A stretch of DNA of 64,000 bases from Dendrolimus kikuchii. Lineage: Eukaryota; Arthropoda; Insecta; Lepidoptera; Lasiocampidae. Shown here piece after piece: positions 22,860-33,858 of this stretch. Where the stretch lies: contig CM034407.1 of assembly GCA_019925095.2 (NCBI GenBank), forward strand, positions 8,506,710 through 8,570,709, given 5' to 3'. Position 1 is the first letter of the stretch. Each line of letters opens with the position of its first letter. Below the pieces are notes generated by a model. That model was not told the DNA's origin. It did not search any database and saw only the letters and a program-made list of their open reading frames with translations. Made by a program: the position numbers and the translations under genes.

Positions 22860-23628
22860 TATCAGCCTTCAGGGTGGGATGGGGAATGAGATAGAACTCT
22901 ACCAATCACCACCATTTTTCATCAACTCCTCCCGCCTTAACAGCCTTGGGCGGTGAGTCGGGGGATTTCACTGCTCCTCTGAAAAGCCCTGAGATGGAGC
23001 TGCAATGTCTTCCTGCACGCGGGTCTAGTGAAGTACGCCGAGAGGGCACAATATCTAGTCTACACGAAAAGGGACTCAATGAGCCGACGCCGTCAAGGTT
23101 ATAGGAAGTATCTTTGGTTCCCGAGACTCTGACATTACGGCTTTGCGATGGAACACCGAGGTGGTTTAGTTGATAGGTGCGAGCATACCATCGAGAGTCC
23201 AACACTACCTTCGTGCAATCCCTGGGCGGTAGGATGTCCATGACGGATTACACCTCATTAAATAAAAAAGGGAATGACATAGAGAATGGATGGGATATGG
23301 GATTGGAATAGGAAGATGGGGTTGAGAAGGTTGAGAAGGGAAGTAGGGAGTCCTAGTTACAGGGCGTAGGGTCATGGTGCAGTTACTCTGTACAAGATCC
23401 CATGACGCCCCGTAAAAGCGCTATAAATGGGGTGCAGGTTTAGGTTTAGTGGGTAGTTTGGCGGCCGTTTCTCGCGACAACTTCGTTTTAGAAGCGAGCG
23501 TGGAGGACCGGTCGCTGAGAGTCCCACACACCCTCGATGCAGGCCTTATGCCTGCATTTTGGCCCTTCCCCCGAAGGACCCGAGGATGGTGTCCAAAGAC
23601 ATTCCCCCTGCGTTATCAAAAAAAAAAG
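22860..23628. repeat. GC-rich retroelement-like block ending in poly(A)
   Basis: This block is much richer in GC than its surroundings. Its right part ('tagtgggtagtttggcggcc' to 'cgttatcaaaaaaaaaa') looks like a plus-strand 3' UTR with a poly(A) tail. The left part carries a 111-codon minus-strand frame (22906-23241) without any domain I recognise. It may be two fused retroelement pieces. I do not call either frame a gene. Confidence 0.45.
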
Positions 23629-23639
23629 GGGGAAGTAGA

Positions 23640-23830
23640 GAGTGAACCTTTGGAACTCTCACTCATCGCACGAAACACTATTAGCACGAGGCTAACTATT
23701 ACACGCCGATATTCTGTGAGAGCGTGGTATTACACCAATAGAGCGCATCCTAAGAGCTATAATCAAGGAAATAGTTCCGGAATGGCTCTGCGTCGATATT
23801 CTATTTTAGGTATATATCAATAATATTAAT
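23640..23830 (+). repeat. Repeat family C, copy 1 of 2
   Basis: 'atcgcacgaaacactattag', 'gatattctgtgagagcgtgg' and 'taatcaaggaaata' recur at 26365-26515 as 'atcatacgaaacacaattag', 'gatattctgtgagagcctgg' and 'taatcaacataatg'. Confidence 0.65.
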
Positions 23831-24979
23831 TTTGTTACAACAAATACTGTACGCATTCCTATTGAAAAACTTACAAATTTTGAAATATACTTTCTCGAAA
23901 CATTTTCTATCAATTTCTTTTATTTTACCTTAGAAAACTATTGGAATTATTATTTGTATCGAAAAAATCAAAGACCGAAAATATAAATAAGATGGCTGTC
24001 GCCTCCAGCAAAGAATCGCAAAGTTACGAGTATAAACAAAAAGTTTTTATATATATTTCCAAAGTAAGATACCTTTTTCGGTAAAATTCTAAATAGGCTA
24101 TTTTTCCGTATAATGGTTAGGGCTGCCTTTTTTTTATCCCGATGTAGCGATGTGTTTTATGTATTATTTGTGATGCGCCATTGTTATTAATTGTTAAAGA
24201 CGTTAAACATTGACAGATAACGTACCCAATAATGTAGCTAATCATAAACAGCGCTTTTATCGCTGTTAACAAGACGCATTTGGCCACAGTCACTAACATT
24301 AACGTAGATGGAGCAGAGGCATAAGATTATAGAGCTTGTTTTTTTAACAAAAACATACACTTCACTCTAAAAACCAAAAAATTAATATTTATTTATTTAT
24401 TCAATTTGTGGGCATCAAATTAAAATTGTCAGTAATATTATGATAAAAAGTAAAAAAAAATAGACGTATTTTTTTTAAATTTGGCCAATGCCGCCTCGAC
24501 GTGCGCGTTTTGTTTATTACCAGCCAGGACTTTATAGAAGCGAATTGCGTTAAAACTTTTTAATCAGAATAATGTTCCAAATTCGAAAGTCATTTCGTCA
24601 CTGTTATTAAGTGCGCTGGAATGACCCATTTTGGTCGCACTTATCGAGGAAGCCTTCGTCTCTTTTCAAATAGATGGGTGTTAAATATATTAAATCACCA
24701 TCGTTGTCTAACGCATTATTTGATATCCCTTTAAACTCATACAGTCCGTATCAGAGGTCAGACATATTTCATCGTTCGTTTTTGATTTAGGACTGCTCTC
24801 GCTTTTTTTCATATTTATGTACATTTTATACTGTACTTTCCATTTATTTTTGTATTATATAAACTTTGTTGTCGAAGTTCCAAATAAATCTTTGTTCTTT
24901 CTTACTACTTTCCAAAATTGCATTGAATTTTTTAGGCGGATCGGACGAAAATGAACAACGAAAGGCGTTTTATTTATTT
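23831..24979. other. Non-coding stretch
   Basis: Nothing supported except the old repeat piece at 24100-24310 that pairs with 560-770. The minus ORF there (24117-24299) is inside that repeat. Confidence 0.35.
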
Positions 24980-25300
24980 ATTTAGGTTTATGGCTTGGCA
25001 GCTAGGCCTTTAAGCCAGATCTTAGTTTACAATATGTATAGTTTCTTCATTTTCTTAAGCCTATGTGTAGCACAGCTGAACTGTAGGTAATTAGCTAGTG
25101 TCATTCAACGGAGTTCTTGTGACAACTCAAAAGGCCACATTTGACTATACAGTTCACATTTCTCACAAAACACATAATTACTACTCAAAAACTATCAATA
25201 TCCTACAACTATTGTTCATTTTAGAGTAATTTTACACATTTTTAGAAAATAAAACTGCACAGCACAACATCTCCTTTCAGTTCCCGCCAAAAACTCCACG
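24980..25300 (-). repeat. Repeat family B, copy 2
   Basis: Inverted relative to 13690-13925 and 43080-43375. The left edge 'ttatttatttatttagg' is the complement of an (AAAT)n-type tail, so the family is a retroposon with its 3' end here. The block 'ggcagctaggcctttaagcc' is shared only with the 43 kb copy. Confidence 0.75.
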
Positions 25301-25424
25301 AAAGGCGTTTGTGAGTAAGGCCCACAGATTACATTAATATAATAGGAGAGTGAGTTTTCAGTGCCGTACCCAAATGACACTAACAAGAAAGAACAAAAAA
25401 TAAAAACATTTTTCTTATTGCGAA

Positions 25425-25545
25425 CCTGATAAACCAGCAGATGGGACAGCCCACGTAATAGAAAGTTGTTTCCGCCGCCCGCAGACGTTTACAACACCAG
25501 GGGCAATGCCAAGGCGTTGCCTTTATGATGGGATAGAGCAGAGGT
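25425..25545 (-). repeat. Retroposon family A, old fragment
   Basis: 'cagatgggacagcccacg', 'aatagaaagttgtttccgcc' and 'gtttacaacaccagggg' are diverged versions of the family hallmark. The rest is lost. Confidence 0.5.
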
Positions 25546-25837
25546 TCCCAACATTTGATGGACTACCGCCCCCTTGACAAGAAAAAAAATTCAACGCCCC
25601 CTTTTAGACAATATTAAATTATAGCATTTTTATATAGACATGAAATTGGTATAATTGACAATTAATATTTACGGCGTAAATAAACATTAAAACAGGCGTA
25701 AATTTTACGCCATTGTAATAAGATAAACTATGGCGAGATAATTTTTTTTCATAAAAATAGACATATTTTCAAAGTATTTATATATATTATATCTAATTAG
25801 GTAGGTACTCCGCGACCGACCTCTTGACTGTGATAAT

Positions 25838-25853
25838 CCCCCCCCCCCCCCCC
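25838..25853. repeat. Homopolymer C run
   Basis: Sixteen C residues; with the similar run at about 20477 these are the only long C runs in the window. Confidence 0.8.
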
Positions 25854-26364
25854 GCGGGCGCGAAAAGCTCCAGCGCCCACTAAGGGAGGTAATAATAGGC
25901 AAATATGTTTACGACCGGCTATCTGAGTTATTATTGCTTTCTAAAAATGTGCCTCTTTCCTGAAGGCTTGCGTTTAAACAATGAATCCCCGTCTCTTGGG
26001 GCGCTTTTAGTGCCATGCGGATTTGTTCACACACGCGGGATTGTATACATGCAACACAACTGTAACTAACACCCCCAAAGAACTTTTTCATATCTATGTG
26101 AATGTGTATTTATTGTAAAGTGTGACATACGCACGCGGGACGGTTGTAAAATTTTCGGGCCGATCCCGCGTAAGTGAGCAAATCCGTGTGACACTGAAAG
26201 CGCCATTACAAGGCAAGATAATAAGCAATATTCCGTGCCACTACTAAACATTTCGTGAAAGAGCCGCAGCCAGAGAGTCAAGGAACCGCAGTTTACCGAC
26301 CACTAGGATAGGAGAATACAAAAGAATTAAGATGGGAGATGGCGGAGAAGAGAAGGCGAAGTCG

Positions 26365-26515
26365 GCCATCGGACTCATCATACGAAACACAATTAGCTCA
26401 AGGCTCACGCTGATATTCTGTGAGAGCCTGGTACCCGACCAAGGCGGGCCTAAAAGCTGTAATCAACATAATGACTTCAACATGGCTGTACCACATCCAC
26501 AAATAAATAAATAAA
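26365..26515 (+). repeat. Repeat family C, copy 2 of 2
   Basis: See the copy at 23640-23830. This one ends in 'caaataaataaataaaac', an A-rich retroposon-like tail, and retains 'gtacccgaccaaggcgggcc' where the first copy has diverged. Confidence 0.65.
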
Positions 26516-26689
26516 ACAAAAAATGACACTAATATCCTGACGATGTTGTATGGTCAGGAAGAAGATAAAACATGGCGAAGACAATGAAAGTTTGTCACCT
26601 CTACTTCTGTATGAAAGATTCTTCCTTCATATAGACGTAGAAGGTGGCTGGTGGCTTCGCGGATGCCACGTACCTGCTTGATTTTTCCT

Positions 26690-26860
26690 CTTGGATAGGT
26701 CTGAATTACACCCACAAAAAATAAAAAATTGTCTATACTCTTGACCATACCCATCTATTCTTATGTATTTCGATACGCTAAATCCGAATCCGAAGGTCAC
26801 TTTGGCCACCATTACAATTTTTAGGGTGTAGGGACCGAAGTCACCCGAGATTCCGTCTTT
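26690..26860. repeat. Short repeat with internal stem, copy 2 of 2
   Basis: Diverged partner of 11590-11765. The stem arms are less well paired here. Confidence 0.5.
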
Positions 26861-27097
26861 ATGTATGGTTATGGTTATTTATGTATCGGAAAGCAAAGGT
26901 TTATGAGTAACCCTGAGATTGTCTAAGCTGTACAACGTTCGGAAAATAATATTGTTTACAATATCAAAAGATTTGAGGGAGTAAACTTTTTAATATAATT
27001 TCCCTCGTCTTACCCCTAATTGTGTTTTAACTAATTCGAAATGAAATTATTAATTCTCGAATTTATCTTTTATGTACATAATTTTAAAACAATTTGG

Positions 27098-27110
27098 TAT
27101 GAAGAGGTTA
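27098..27110 (+). repeat. Target-site duplication, left copy
   Basis: 'tatgaagaggtta' is repeated exactly at 28480-28492 and brackets the Penelope-like palindrome. Confidence 0.85.
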
Positions 27111-28479
27111 TATTTTCTTAAGTTTTCGCGACTTGTATACATAATAAAACTACGTTTTAACGGTTTTAAGCGCGGTAATTTTATTTGATTTTGGTTTTTT
27201 CCGACGTTTCGGCCACTTTTCAGTGGCCGTGATCACGGAAGACAAAGATGTCAAGTGTCAACGAGTATTGTTAAAGTTTTATTTAGCCTACCGCCAACTT
27301 ATTAATTTTAATTATTTAATTTTTAATTTTGTTTATGGTTATTATTTAATCTATGGGAGCCTAATCTAATTTACTACCGCTTCGCAACATGTTATGGCTT
27401 GAAGAGAAGAAGCGGCGCAAGAAACTCTTCAGCAAACATGCCTAGCTCTAATAATTTTATATAATATTAAAATGGGTGGAAGGAAAAATAAAAGTAATTA
27501 TCAGTCAAGTTGGTTTGTGTTCCGTTGTACGCAGAAAGAGCTCACAGTGTCTTGAGGTCTGGCAGGTGGTTTTTGCTGGGTTTGGGTCTTAATAGTTTTG
27601 ATAATTGGATCCCAAACAGGTGGTACTTGCCAACCATCTTCTCTATTGAAATTTGGGTGTTTTTTGATTTCAATAGCCTCACGCATCATTCTAGGTATGA
27701 AACGATTCTCTTTCGCGAGGATTTGTGGGTTATCGAATCTGATGTAGTGGTTGGGTTTATCCAGCGTGTGTTCACTGATCGCAGACTTCGTAGACCTTGT
27801 GTGCATTGCTGACATGAAACACACAAGGTCTACGAAGTCTGCGATCAGTGAACACACGCTGGATAAACCCAACCACTACATCAGATTCGATAACCCACAA
27901 ATCCTCGCGAAAGAGAATCGTTTCATACCTAGAATGATGCGTGAGGCTATTGAAATCAAAAAACACCCAAATTTCAATAGAGAAGATGGTTGGCAAGTAC
28001 CACCTGTTTGGGATCCAATTATCAAAACTATTAAGACCCAAACCCAGCAAAAACCAGCTGCCAGACCTCAAGACACTGTGAGCTCTTTCTGCGTACAACG
28101 GAACACAAACCAACTTGACTGATAATTACTTTTATTTTTCCTTCCACCCATTTTAATATTATATAAAATTATTAGAGCTAGGCATGTTTGCTGAAGAGTT
28201 TCTTGCGCCGCTTCTTCTCTTCAAGCCATAACATGTTGCGAAGCGGTAGTAAATTAGATTAGGCTCCCATAGATTAAATAATAACCATAAACAAAATTAA
28301 AAATTAAATAATTAAAATTAATAAGTTGGCGGTAGGCTAAATAAAACTTTAACAATACTCGTTGACACTTGACATCTTTGTCTTCCGTGATCACGGCCAC
28401 TGAAAAGTGGCCGAAACGTCGGAAAAAACCAAAATCAAATAAAATTACCGCGCTTAAAACCGTTAAAACGTAGTTTTAT
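27111..28479. mobile_element. Penelope-like element inverted dimer
   Basis: Arms 27141-27803 and 27820-28482 are inverted copies with no length change. Every paired position checked sums to 55623, and only isolated mismatches were seen. The spacer is 16 bp. Each arm carries the end of a coding frame (minus strand from about 27803 down to 27501; plus strand from about 27820 to 28122) with STKSAISEH, the phrase IRFDNPQILAKENRFIPR and then REAIEIKKHP..NREDGW. This fits the C-terminal GIY-YIG endonuclease region of Penelope-like retroelement proteins. The reverse transcriptase is absent. The 3' UTRs point outward and end in a conserved hairpin (ggccact..agtggcc). Thirteen-bp target duplications flank the whole, so it probably integrated as one unit. 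Confidence 0.8.
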
Positions 28480-28492
28480 TATGAAGAGGTTA
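28480..28492 (+). repeat. Target-site duplication, right copy
   Basis: Identical to 27098-27110. Its first bases overlap the terminal bases of the right arm. Confidence 0.85.
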
Positions 28493-28910
28493 ATTTAATT
28501 AATATAGTCTGCGGTTCAGAAGATATTAATGAATGTAAGTCGCGCGCGAACGGAATCACAGATACAGTAGTTATCTGATATAGAAAATGAAAAAGTAGTT
28601 TCTCGAGATAAAAGATACCACAAAGAATTAGCCAAAAGATAGATACATAACACTTTATAGATAGCTCACCAAGTAATTCACAATGACAAAAGTGCATGGG
28701 TATGCATAATATATATGCATAATATTATCTTGGTAAAAACTGAGACGTCGTCCCGACTAGATGGAATAGCGAGATGGAATGCTCCTCCGTCTCAAAGGAA
28801 GATCTTCCAGCGAGGCTATTGCTGTCCCTCGCAGGCCTAGGCCCATCCGTTACTGTTCAAAATTCGTATATATTCTTTGTACGTTTCGGGAATCGCTTGC
28901 GACCTCAATT

Positions 28911-29060
28911 ATTGTACAGCGCCATCTATTGCTTTTAAGCGTTCAACTACATAGGCGACCTTATGGCTTACAGCAATCTCTTCCAGGCAACCTAACTTAA
29001 AGAATAATTTAAATAGAACTGTCGATGTAGGTGGTACAGAAGATAGAACATATCTGAAAT
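28911..29060 (-). mobile_element. CR1/Jockey-like 3'-UTR fragment
   Basis: 'ataggcgaccttatggctta' and 'cagcaatctcttccaggcaa' match the 3' UTR of the CR1/Jockey-like copies on the opposite strand. It lies about 340 bp upstream of the tektin start codon. Confidence 0.65.
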
Positions 29061-29394
29061 ACATATACAATACATAAACGATTTTATAAATTAACATACA
29101 TACAATACTTAAACTTAAACTTTCGAGACTCAAGAAAAACATTTTTCGCAAGGAATAAGGAAGTTAGAAACCCGTTATTCTAAATGCATTGTATTGGAGG
29201 GGGATTATGTAGAAAACTAAAATATTTTTATTTAAATTGTTGCATTTTTTAATATTGATTCCCAGAACTTTTTGATTCACCCTCCTGTACAAAAATTATT
29301 TGCTTAATGTCAAAAACGTCGTTGTCATAACATAAGATTTCCTTAATAATTTACAAGTGTTTTATATAATAATTCGCGATTTATAGTAGAAATT

Positions 29395-32300
29395 ATGAAC
29401 AGCAATGAACATTACCTGGGTTGTGAATACAGTCTGGATAGTCTGAGATCTTTAAACGACAGACTGAACTCAAAAGTGGTTGAACAATTGAATGAAACAC
29501 AAGAATTGGTTATGTTGAACAATTTCGAACATGAAAGCAATGAATATTTATTTAGGAAGTGTTTGCAGGAAAGGTTAGTTTGTTGTCTATAGATTTGCTT
29601 TTAACCATATATTCGCCTAATTATAAGCTGAGTATAGTTTAGATAGAACATGCTTACCTAGAAGATACCACTCACAGTCTTAAGACATCTAAGTTAAGGC
29701 TTTTAATTTTTTCCTCTGCTTGATCGACATTGCAACCAGGATAAAATGTCATGACTGGACATTTATGAATATTTTAGAGACCAGAGGCAGTATCAAAACA
29801 AATACGTCTCTACACCAACATGGCAGAATGGATTTTAACAACCTTATTTATTAATTCAAACACTCATATGAATAGAAGCATTATTGTTTATGGCTTGTTA
29901 TAAAGAATTTCAGATATAGCTTCATGGCGTTGGGTATTTGAAGACCTTACAAAGAGGTTGGAAGAAGCTATCAGCTCATTAGAACACGAACACAACGCAC
30001 TTCGAGTTGTTATCCAAAGGTTGAAAGATGAAATTAATGGACATTCTAAAGAAGATTCCAAGCCTGGGGCTTTATGTCCCTTATCTGATATCGTTGAAGA
30101 GGCAATAATGCAGGTACTATGATAGAATTACAATATAAAGCGACGACTAACAGTATGTTGTTACTATTATAAATTACACAAGATTGAAATTTTTTCTTCA
30201 ATAAAGCTAATCGAATATATCCCTGACTAGTTTTAGTTGACGATATCAGAAAGGTGTCATGCATGATTCAATATTAAAGTTGTATAGGTACAATGGATAA
30301 TATAGCTTCGTGGGGTATTTTAATTAAAGAGCAATAATAGGAAATTATATTAATAAGGAGTTGAAGCAATTCTTTCTTTTTACGAAACTTGATGAATTAT
30401 TTGTAAGACAATGGGAACAAAACACTGAAATGTCTACTATTTAAAGTTTCATATTATAATTAAAATAATGAACATAATTAATCATATACAAAAGCAGGAC
30501 AATATTAATTGGTATCCTTTTATCAGGAGTTCAACTTTTTACAAGACGAAAAGAAAAAGTTTGAAAATAAGATCACAGAACTTGACAAACAAATAGTAGG
30601 CCTAAGGAAGACAAAGAAGCGCATTGATGTCGATATCTTGAAGAAACAAAAGGCGTTAGACGTAGAAGAATCGTGTATTAACGTTGATTTGGAGTTTGTC
30701 AGTCGTATAAGCTGCGAAAAGAAGAAAAAAAGACGGTAGTCTAATTTGATATATATTTATTTAGCACTATGGGGTTATGTTAATAGATTCATGACTAGAT
30801 TAGGTAGGTACCTAGTAGGTATGTGATACGAACTTAGAAAAAATTATATACCCCGGTAAACTAGCTTCTGTAAAGATGCAATTCTGGCGGAAACGGCAGG
30901 CAATAGACGACAGCAGCAAACGGCCGACAACAAATGCTATCGGGCTTCATTTGCCGTCGTATGGATTCCGAAGACGCAGCAGGCCTAGTTTCATTGCGAC
31001 ATTACTTGCTTTTCGGTCGTGTTTTCGCAATACTAAACAACCTACAGCCAGGTGGAAGGGTATTTGCCCGACTGGATGGTTACCACCTCTGGTCTAGGGT
31101 ATGCCACCATAACAACCTTGAGTTGTGTTCTGGCATTAGTGACCAAGTTCCAGTCTCCCTTAAGAGAGCAGCAGCGCATTAGTAGCACCTTTGGTGTTCC
31201 AAACGTTCATAGGCGATGGTAACCGCTTTCCGTCAAGTGGGCCGTCTGCCTGTCTCCTGAACTCCTGCAATAAAAAAAATACACTTCGTAATGAATAATC
31301 AACTGCTGAAAGTTATATTGCTAGATGAAAAAGCAGACGATGACGACGTATTATTGTATTATTACTTAAGCAGAAAACCTATTATGCCATCGTACTTAAA
31401 CAGTGTGGAAGAAGGCTCTTATGAATCTTTGATGAAAAGAAATTTGATTGATGATGAAACTTTCAGGAGTTAATGCCAATTATATAAAATCAGTTTAGTT
31501 TTTTAACCTCTTTAATTTGTAATGCTCTTGCACCAAAAACATCGTGGGACACAATTTCAGTGCAAGAAAATTTATCTTTGACCTTATTCGTTTTCCAACA
31601 CGTCCATAATATCAAACTTCCACAACGGCAAAACTATGATAAGTTACAGATGTAAGGCCTGTAAGTGCTCGGAATTATATACGAGTATATAATTCATCCT
31701 TCGGACCCAATCAATTAGTGGTTGATTGCAAGATGCAACTTTTTAAAGTTTGGTTTATTAGAAGAGATTACTTAATCTGTTTGAAATTTGCAACTGAGTA
31801 AAGGTTTACCTGAATTATTATTACTCGTTTGGACGTCGACTTCTAACTACCTAATATCTTTAACAGGGGCTCTCCAATAAGTCACTGGGAACATCGGTGC
31901 GCCACCCTTAAAAAAGCAGGTCTTAAGGCGTTGACAAATGCAGTGATCGTAAGGCAACAAGTATGTATGGAAAATTTGTCTGAGATTTTGTGATTTATTA
32001 CACCATGGAATTAGATTATAATTATTGCCAAATATTTTGTAAATTTTAGGTGCGGGGTGCAAGGGTTCATTTATCTATAGCCGCTCAAGCATATTCAGCT
32101 AGAGTCGATGCTGCACTGAAGAGACGTCTACATGCAAATAGAGCAAAGCTAGAAGATTTGAAATGGCAACGTGCAGAAGTATGTAATAATTAGCAAATTG
32201 CGAGAATGAACGTAGTGTTCTCGTATTCATATTTAGAAAATGTTATTATTGACCCAATGTTTCAGGCAGTAAAAGACTACAAGTCTTTAGAAGAGGAATT

Positions 32301-33858
32301 GGTGACAACAGAACATAATCTGATAGACATAATGGACCAAGAACGTTTAACAGAAGCAAGGATAGCTGACCGCGCTCAAAGACCGGTCGGAGAGTTGACG
32401 AAAGATGATGTGGATCGGAAGTTAAGAGATGATTTGGCGAGAGTTAGGCGTTTTTGCAATCAATTGAGGACTAATTATGAAAGGATTACGTAAGTGAACG
32501 AATTTTCATCAATACTGCATATTTTAATTTTGATTATTGCTTATAAACTGCTAGACCAAAAAGTAAAAAATACACCTACGTGTAGGTATATTAACTATTA
32601 TAATTGACAATCGCTACGTACCAATGTTGTAGTATTGCAGAAATATCGCTGATTTTTATGTTTTAAGAAACTTAATATCTACTAGCTGTTCCGGCAGACG
32701 TTCTTCTGCCCTGAAAAAATAAAATTTAGAACCCGATTGCAGCGCCACTTACTGGGTCCAATTGTGAATCTAAACCATCCTCGAATCCACTTGAACACAC
32801 ACAAAAAAATTCATTCAAATCGGTCCAGCCGTTTAGGAGGAATTCACTGTCAACACACGTACAGAAGAATTATATATATAAAGATATAGAAAGATGTGGT
32901 AGCTTATTGGCTAACGCGCCTGTGTCTTAATCTAAAGACATGAATTCGAATCCTATTCAGAAAGCATATACTACTTAGTTATCTATGGGCTAATTATTCA
33001 GAGATGCTACACATCCCTTCGTGTCTAATACAATAATGCGTTTAGGGCTGTGTTGGACCTGCCCCGCGATACATCTATTTGTAATTGTAGACACCTAGTT
33101 GTATCAATCATAAAAGAATAGTATTTTTTCTTATGGTTCCAATGTAAATTTTATGTATTGCAAGTATGGGAAATATTTTCCTAAAATAAATATATTACCA
33201 TAATACCTAATTTGGTTTATTATAATTACCTACCATTTGCTGATGGTAAAGGAAAAAATCTTAAGAAAAATTGCACATAAAGATAACTGGTAGTTGTCAC
33301 CACTAGTTGGTTGTTGTCATGCTAATTCATCTTGGACAAGCATGACGGGTAGGTCGGTATATTGTTTATTCCTCTAAAATAAGGAAGCCCATGCCCACGA
33401 GCGGAACGTTTATGAGCTAATATTATATTAAATGGAGGAGAGACATTATACAAAGGGTTATAAGAACACTACGGAAATGGCCGTAGGATTACGTTGAAAT
33501 AATGGTAAACAAATCAATAAACTCTAGTGTATCAAAGTACGATACAAATGTCCGAGAAATAGAAACAGTGTAAATTTTTCGGCTTATAACGTTTATGTAA
33601 TAGCTAAGCTTCATTCTTTATAGAGGACTCCAGAACAGCGTAACAGAGAGCATAACTCATATCGACTGCTGTGGGTCTGACCTTATGCAAGTTATCAACT
33701 TAGACGAAGAAAGACTGCAATCACGTCTTGGAGACCAGCCTGAAACCCCATCAGCGCCGAGCTTGCCATCTTTAGATAGAAAACCGTCACACCCCTCTGA
33801 TGGCTCTTTAATGACGATTAAAGAAGAAGACGAAGATGATTATCCTTTTAATGATTGA
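29395..33858 (+). CDS. Tektin (seven exons, 411 aa)
   Basis: Exons: 29395-29573, 29906-30113, 30527-30693, 31867-31960, 32050-32178, 32266-32489, 33624-33858. All use GT..AG borders, phases agree at every junction, and the joined length is 1236 nt. Tektins are coiled-coil filament proteins of ciliary and sperm-flagellar doublet microtubules. Evidence: the QERISDIASWRW phrase near residue 60 matches the 'ER..DI..W' start of the tektin helices; KKQKALDVEESCINVDL then SPIS matches the 'LxxKxxALxIDxxCLxL...SPxIS' region; EARIADRAQRPVGELTKD at 289-306 sits at the family's RPNVELCRD nonapeptide, here changed to RPVGELTKD with the cysteine lost. The acidic C-terminus ends KEEDEDDYPFND. The exon 3 donor (GTTTGT) and exon 2 acceptor are weak and were chosen by frame and homology. 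Possible AATAAA at 34161. Which tektin subtype it is cannot be settled by eye. Confidence 0.88.
31035..31285 (+). repeat. Retroposon family A copy in tektin intron 3
   Basis: It runs from 'acaacctacagccaggtgg' to 'ctgcaataaaaaaaatac'. Only the first part of the consensus is missing. It lengthens the largest upstream tektin intron. Confidence 0.75.
31291..31473 (+). pseudogene. Possible transposase N-terminal fragment in tektin intron 3
   Basis: Starts with ATG immediately after the A-rich tail of the preceding retroposon. The 60 residues include EKADDDDVLLYYYLSRK and end NLIDDETFRS. This is reminiscent of the N-terminal leader of PIF/Harbinger-type transposases ('...LLLL..RRR...', then 'F...FRM') but is too short to be sure. 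It does not fit between tektin exons 3 and 4 in phase with the family alignment. Confidence 0.25.
32683..32885 (+). repeat. 'actagctgttccggcagacg' interspersed repeat in tektin intron 6
   Basis: Close relative of 18222-18548, ending in 'attatatatataaagatata'. It keeps the phrase 'aaatcggtccagccgttt', typical of this repeat group. Confidence 0.7.
32890..33110 (+). repeat. tRNA-derived SINE-like sequence
   Basis: 'gtagcttattggctaacgcg' resembles an internal A box and 'gaattcgaatcc' a B box at roughly tRNA spacing. No cloverleaf with a paired acceptor stem can be drawn, so it is a SINE head rather than a tRNA gene. Confidence 0.35.
33340..33425 (+). repeat. RTE-like 3'-UTR fragment
   Basis: 'gtatattgtttattcctcta', 'aaataaggaagcccatgccc' and 'gagcggaacgtttatgagc' resemble the fragment at 1-75. 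Confidence 0.4.

Noticed and set aside
22906..23241. 111-codon minus-strand frame
   Set aside because: Lies in a GC-rich retroelement-like block and shows no domain; not called as a gene.
30876..31182. Overlapping plus-strand frames in tektin intron 3
   Set aside because: Translations of retroposon family A; the same phrases arise from its other copies.
31291..31473. 60-codon frame considered as an extra tektin exon
   Set aside because: It has no usable acceptor, begins directly after a retroposon tail, and the flanking tektin exons already join in phase with the family alignment.
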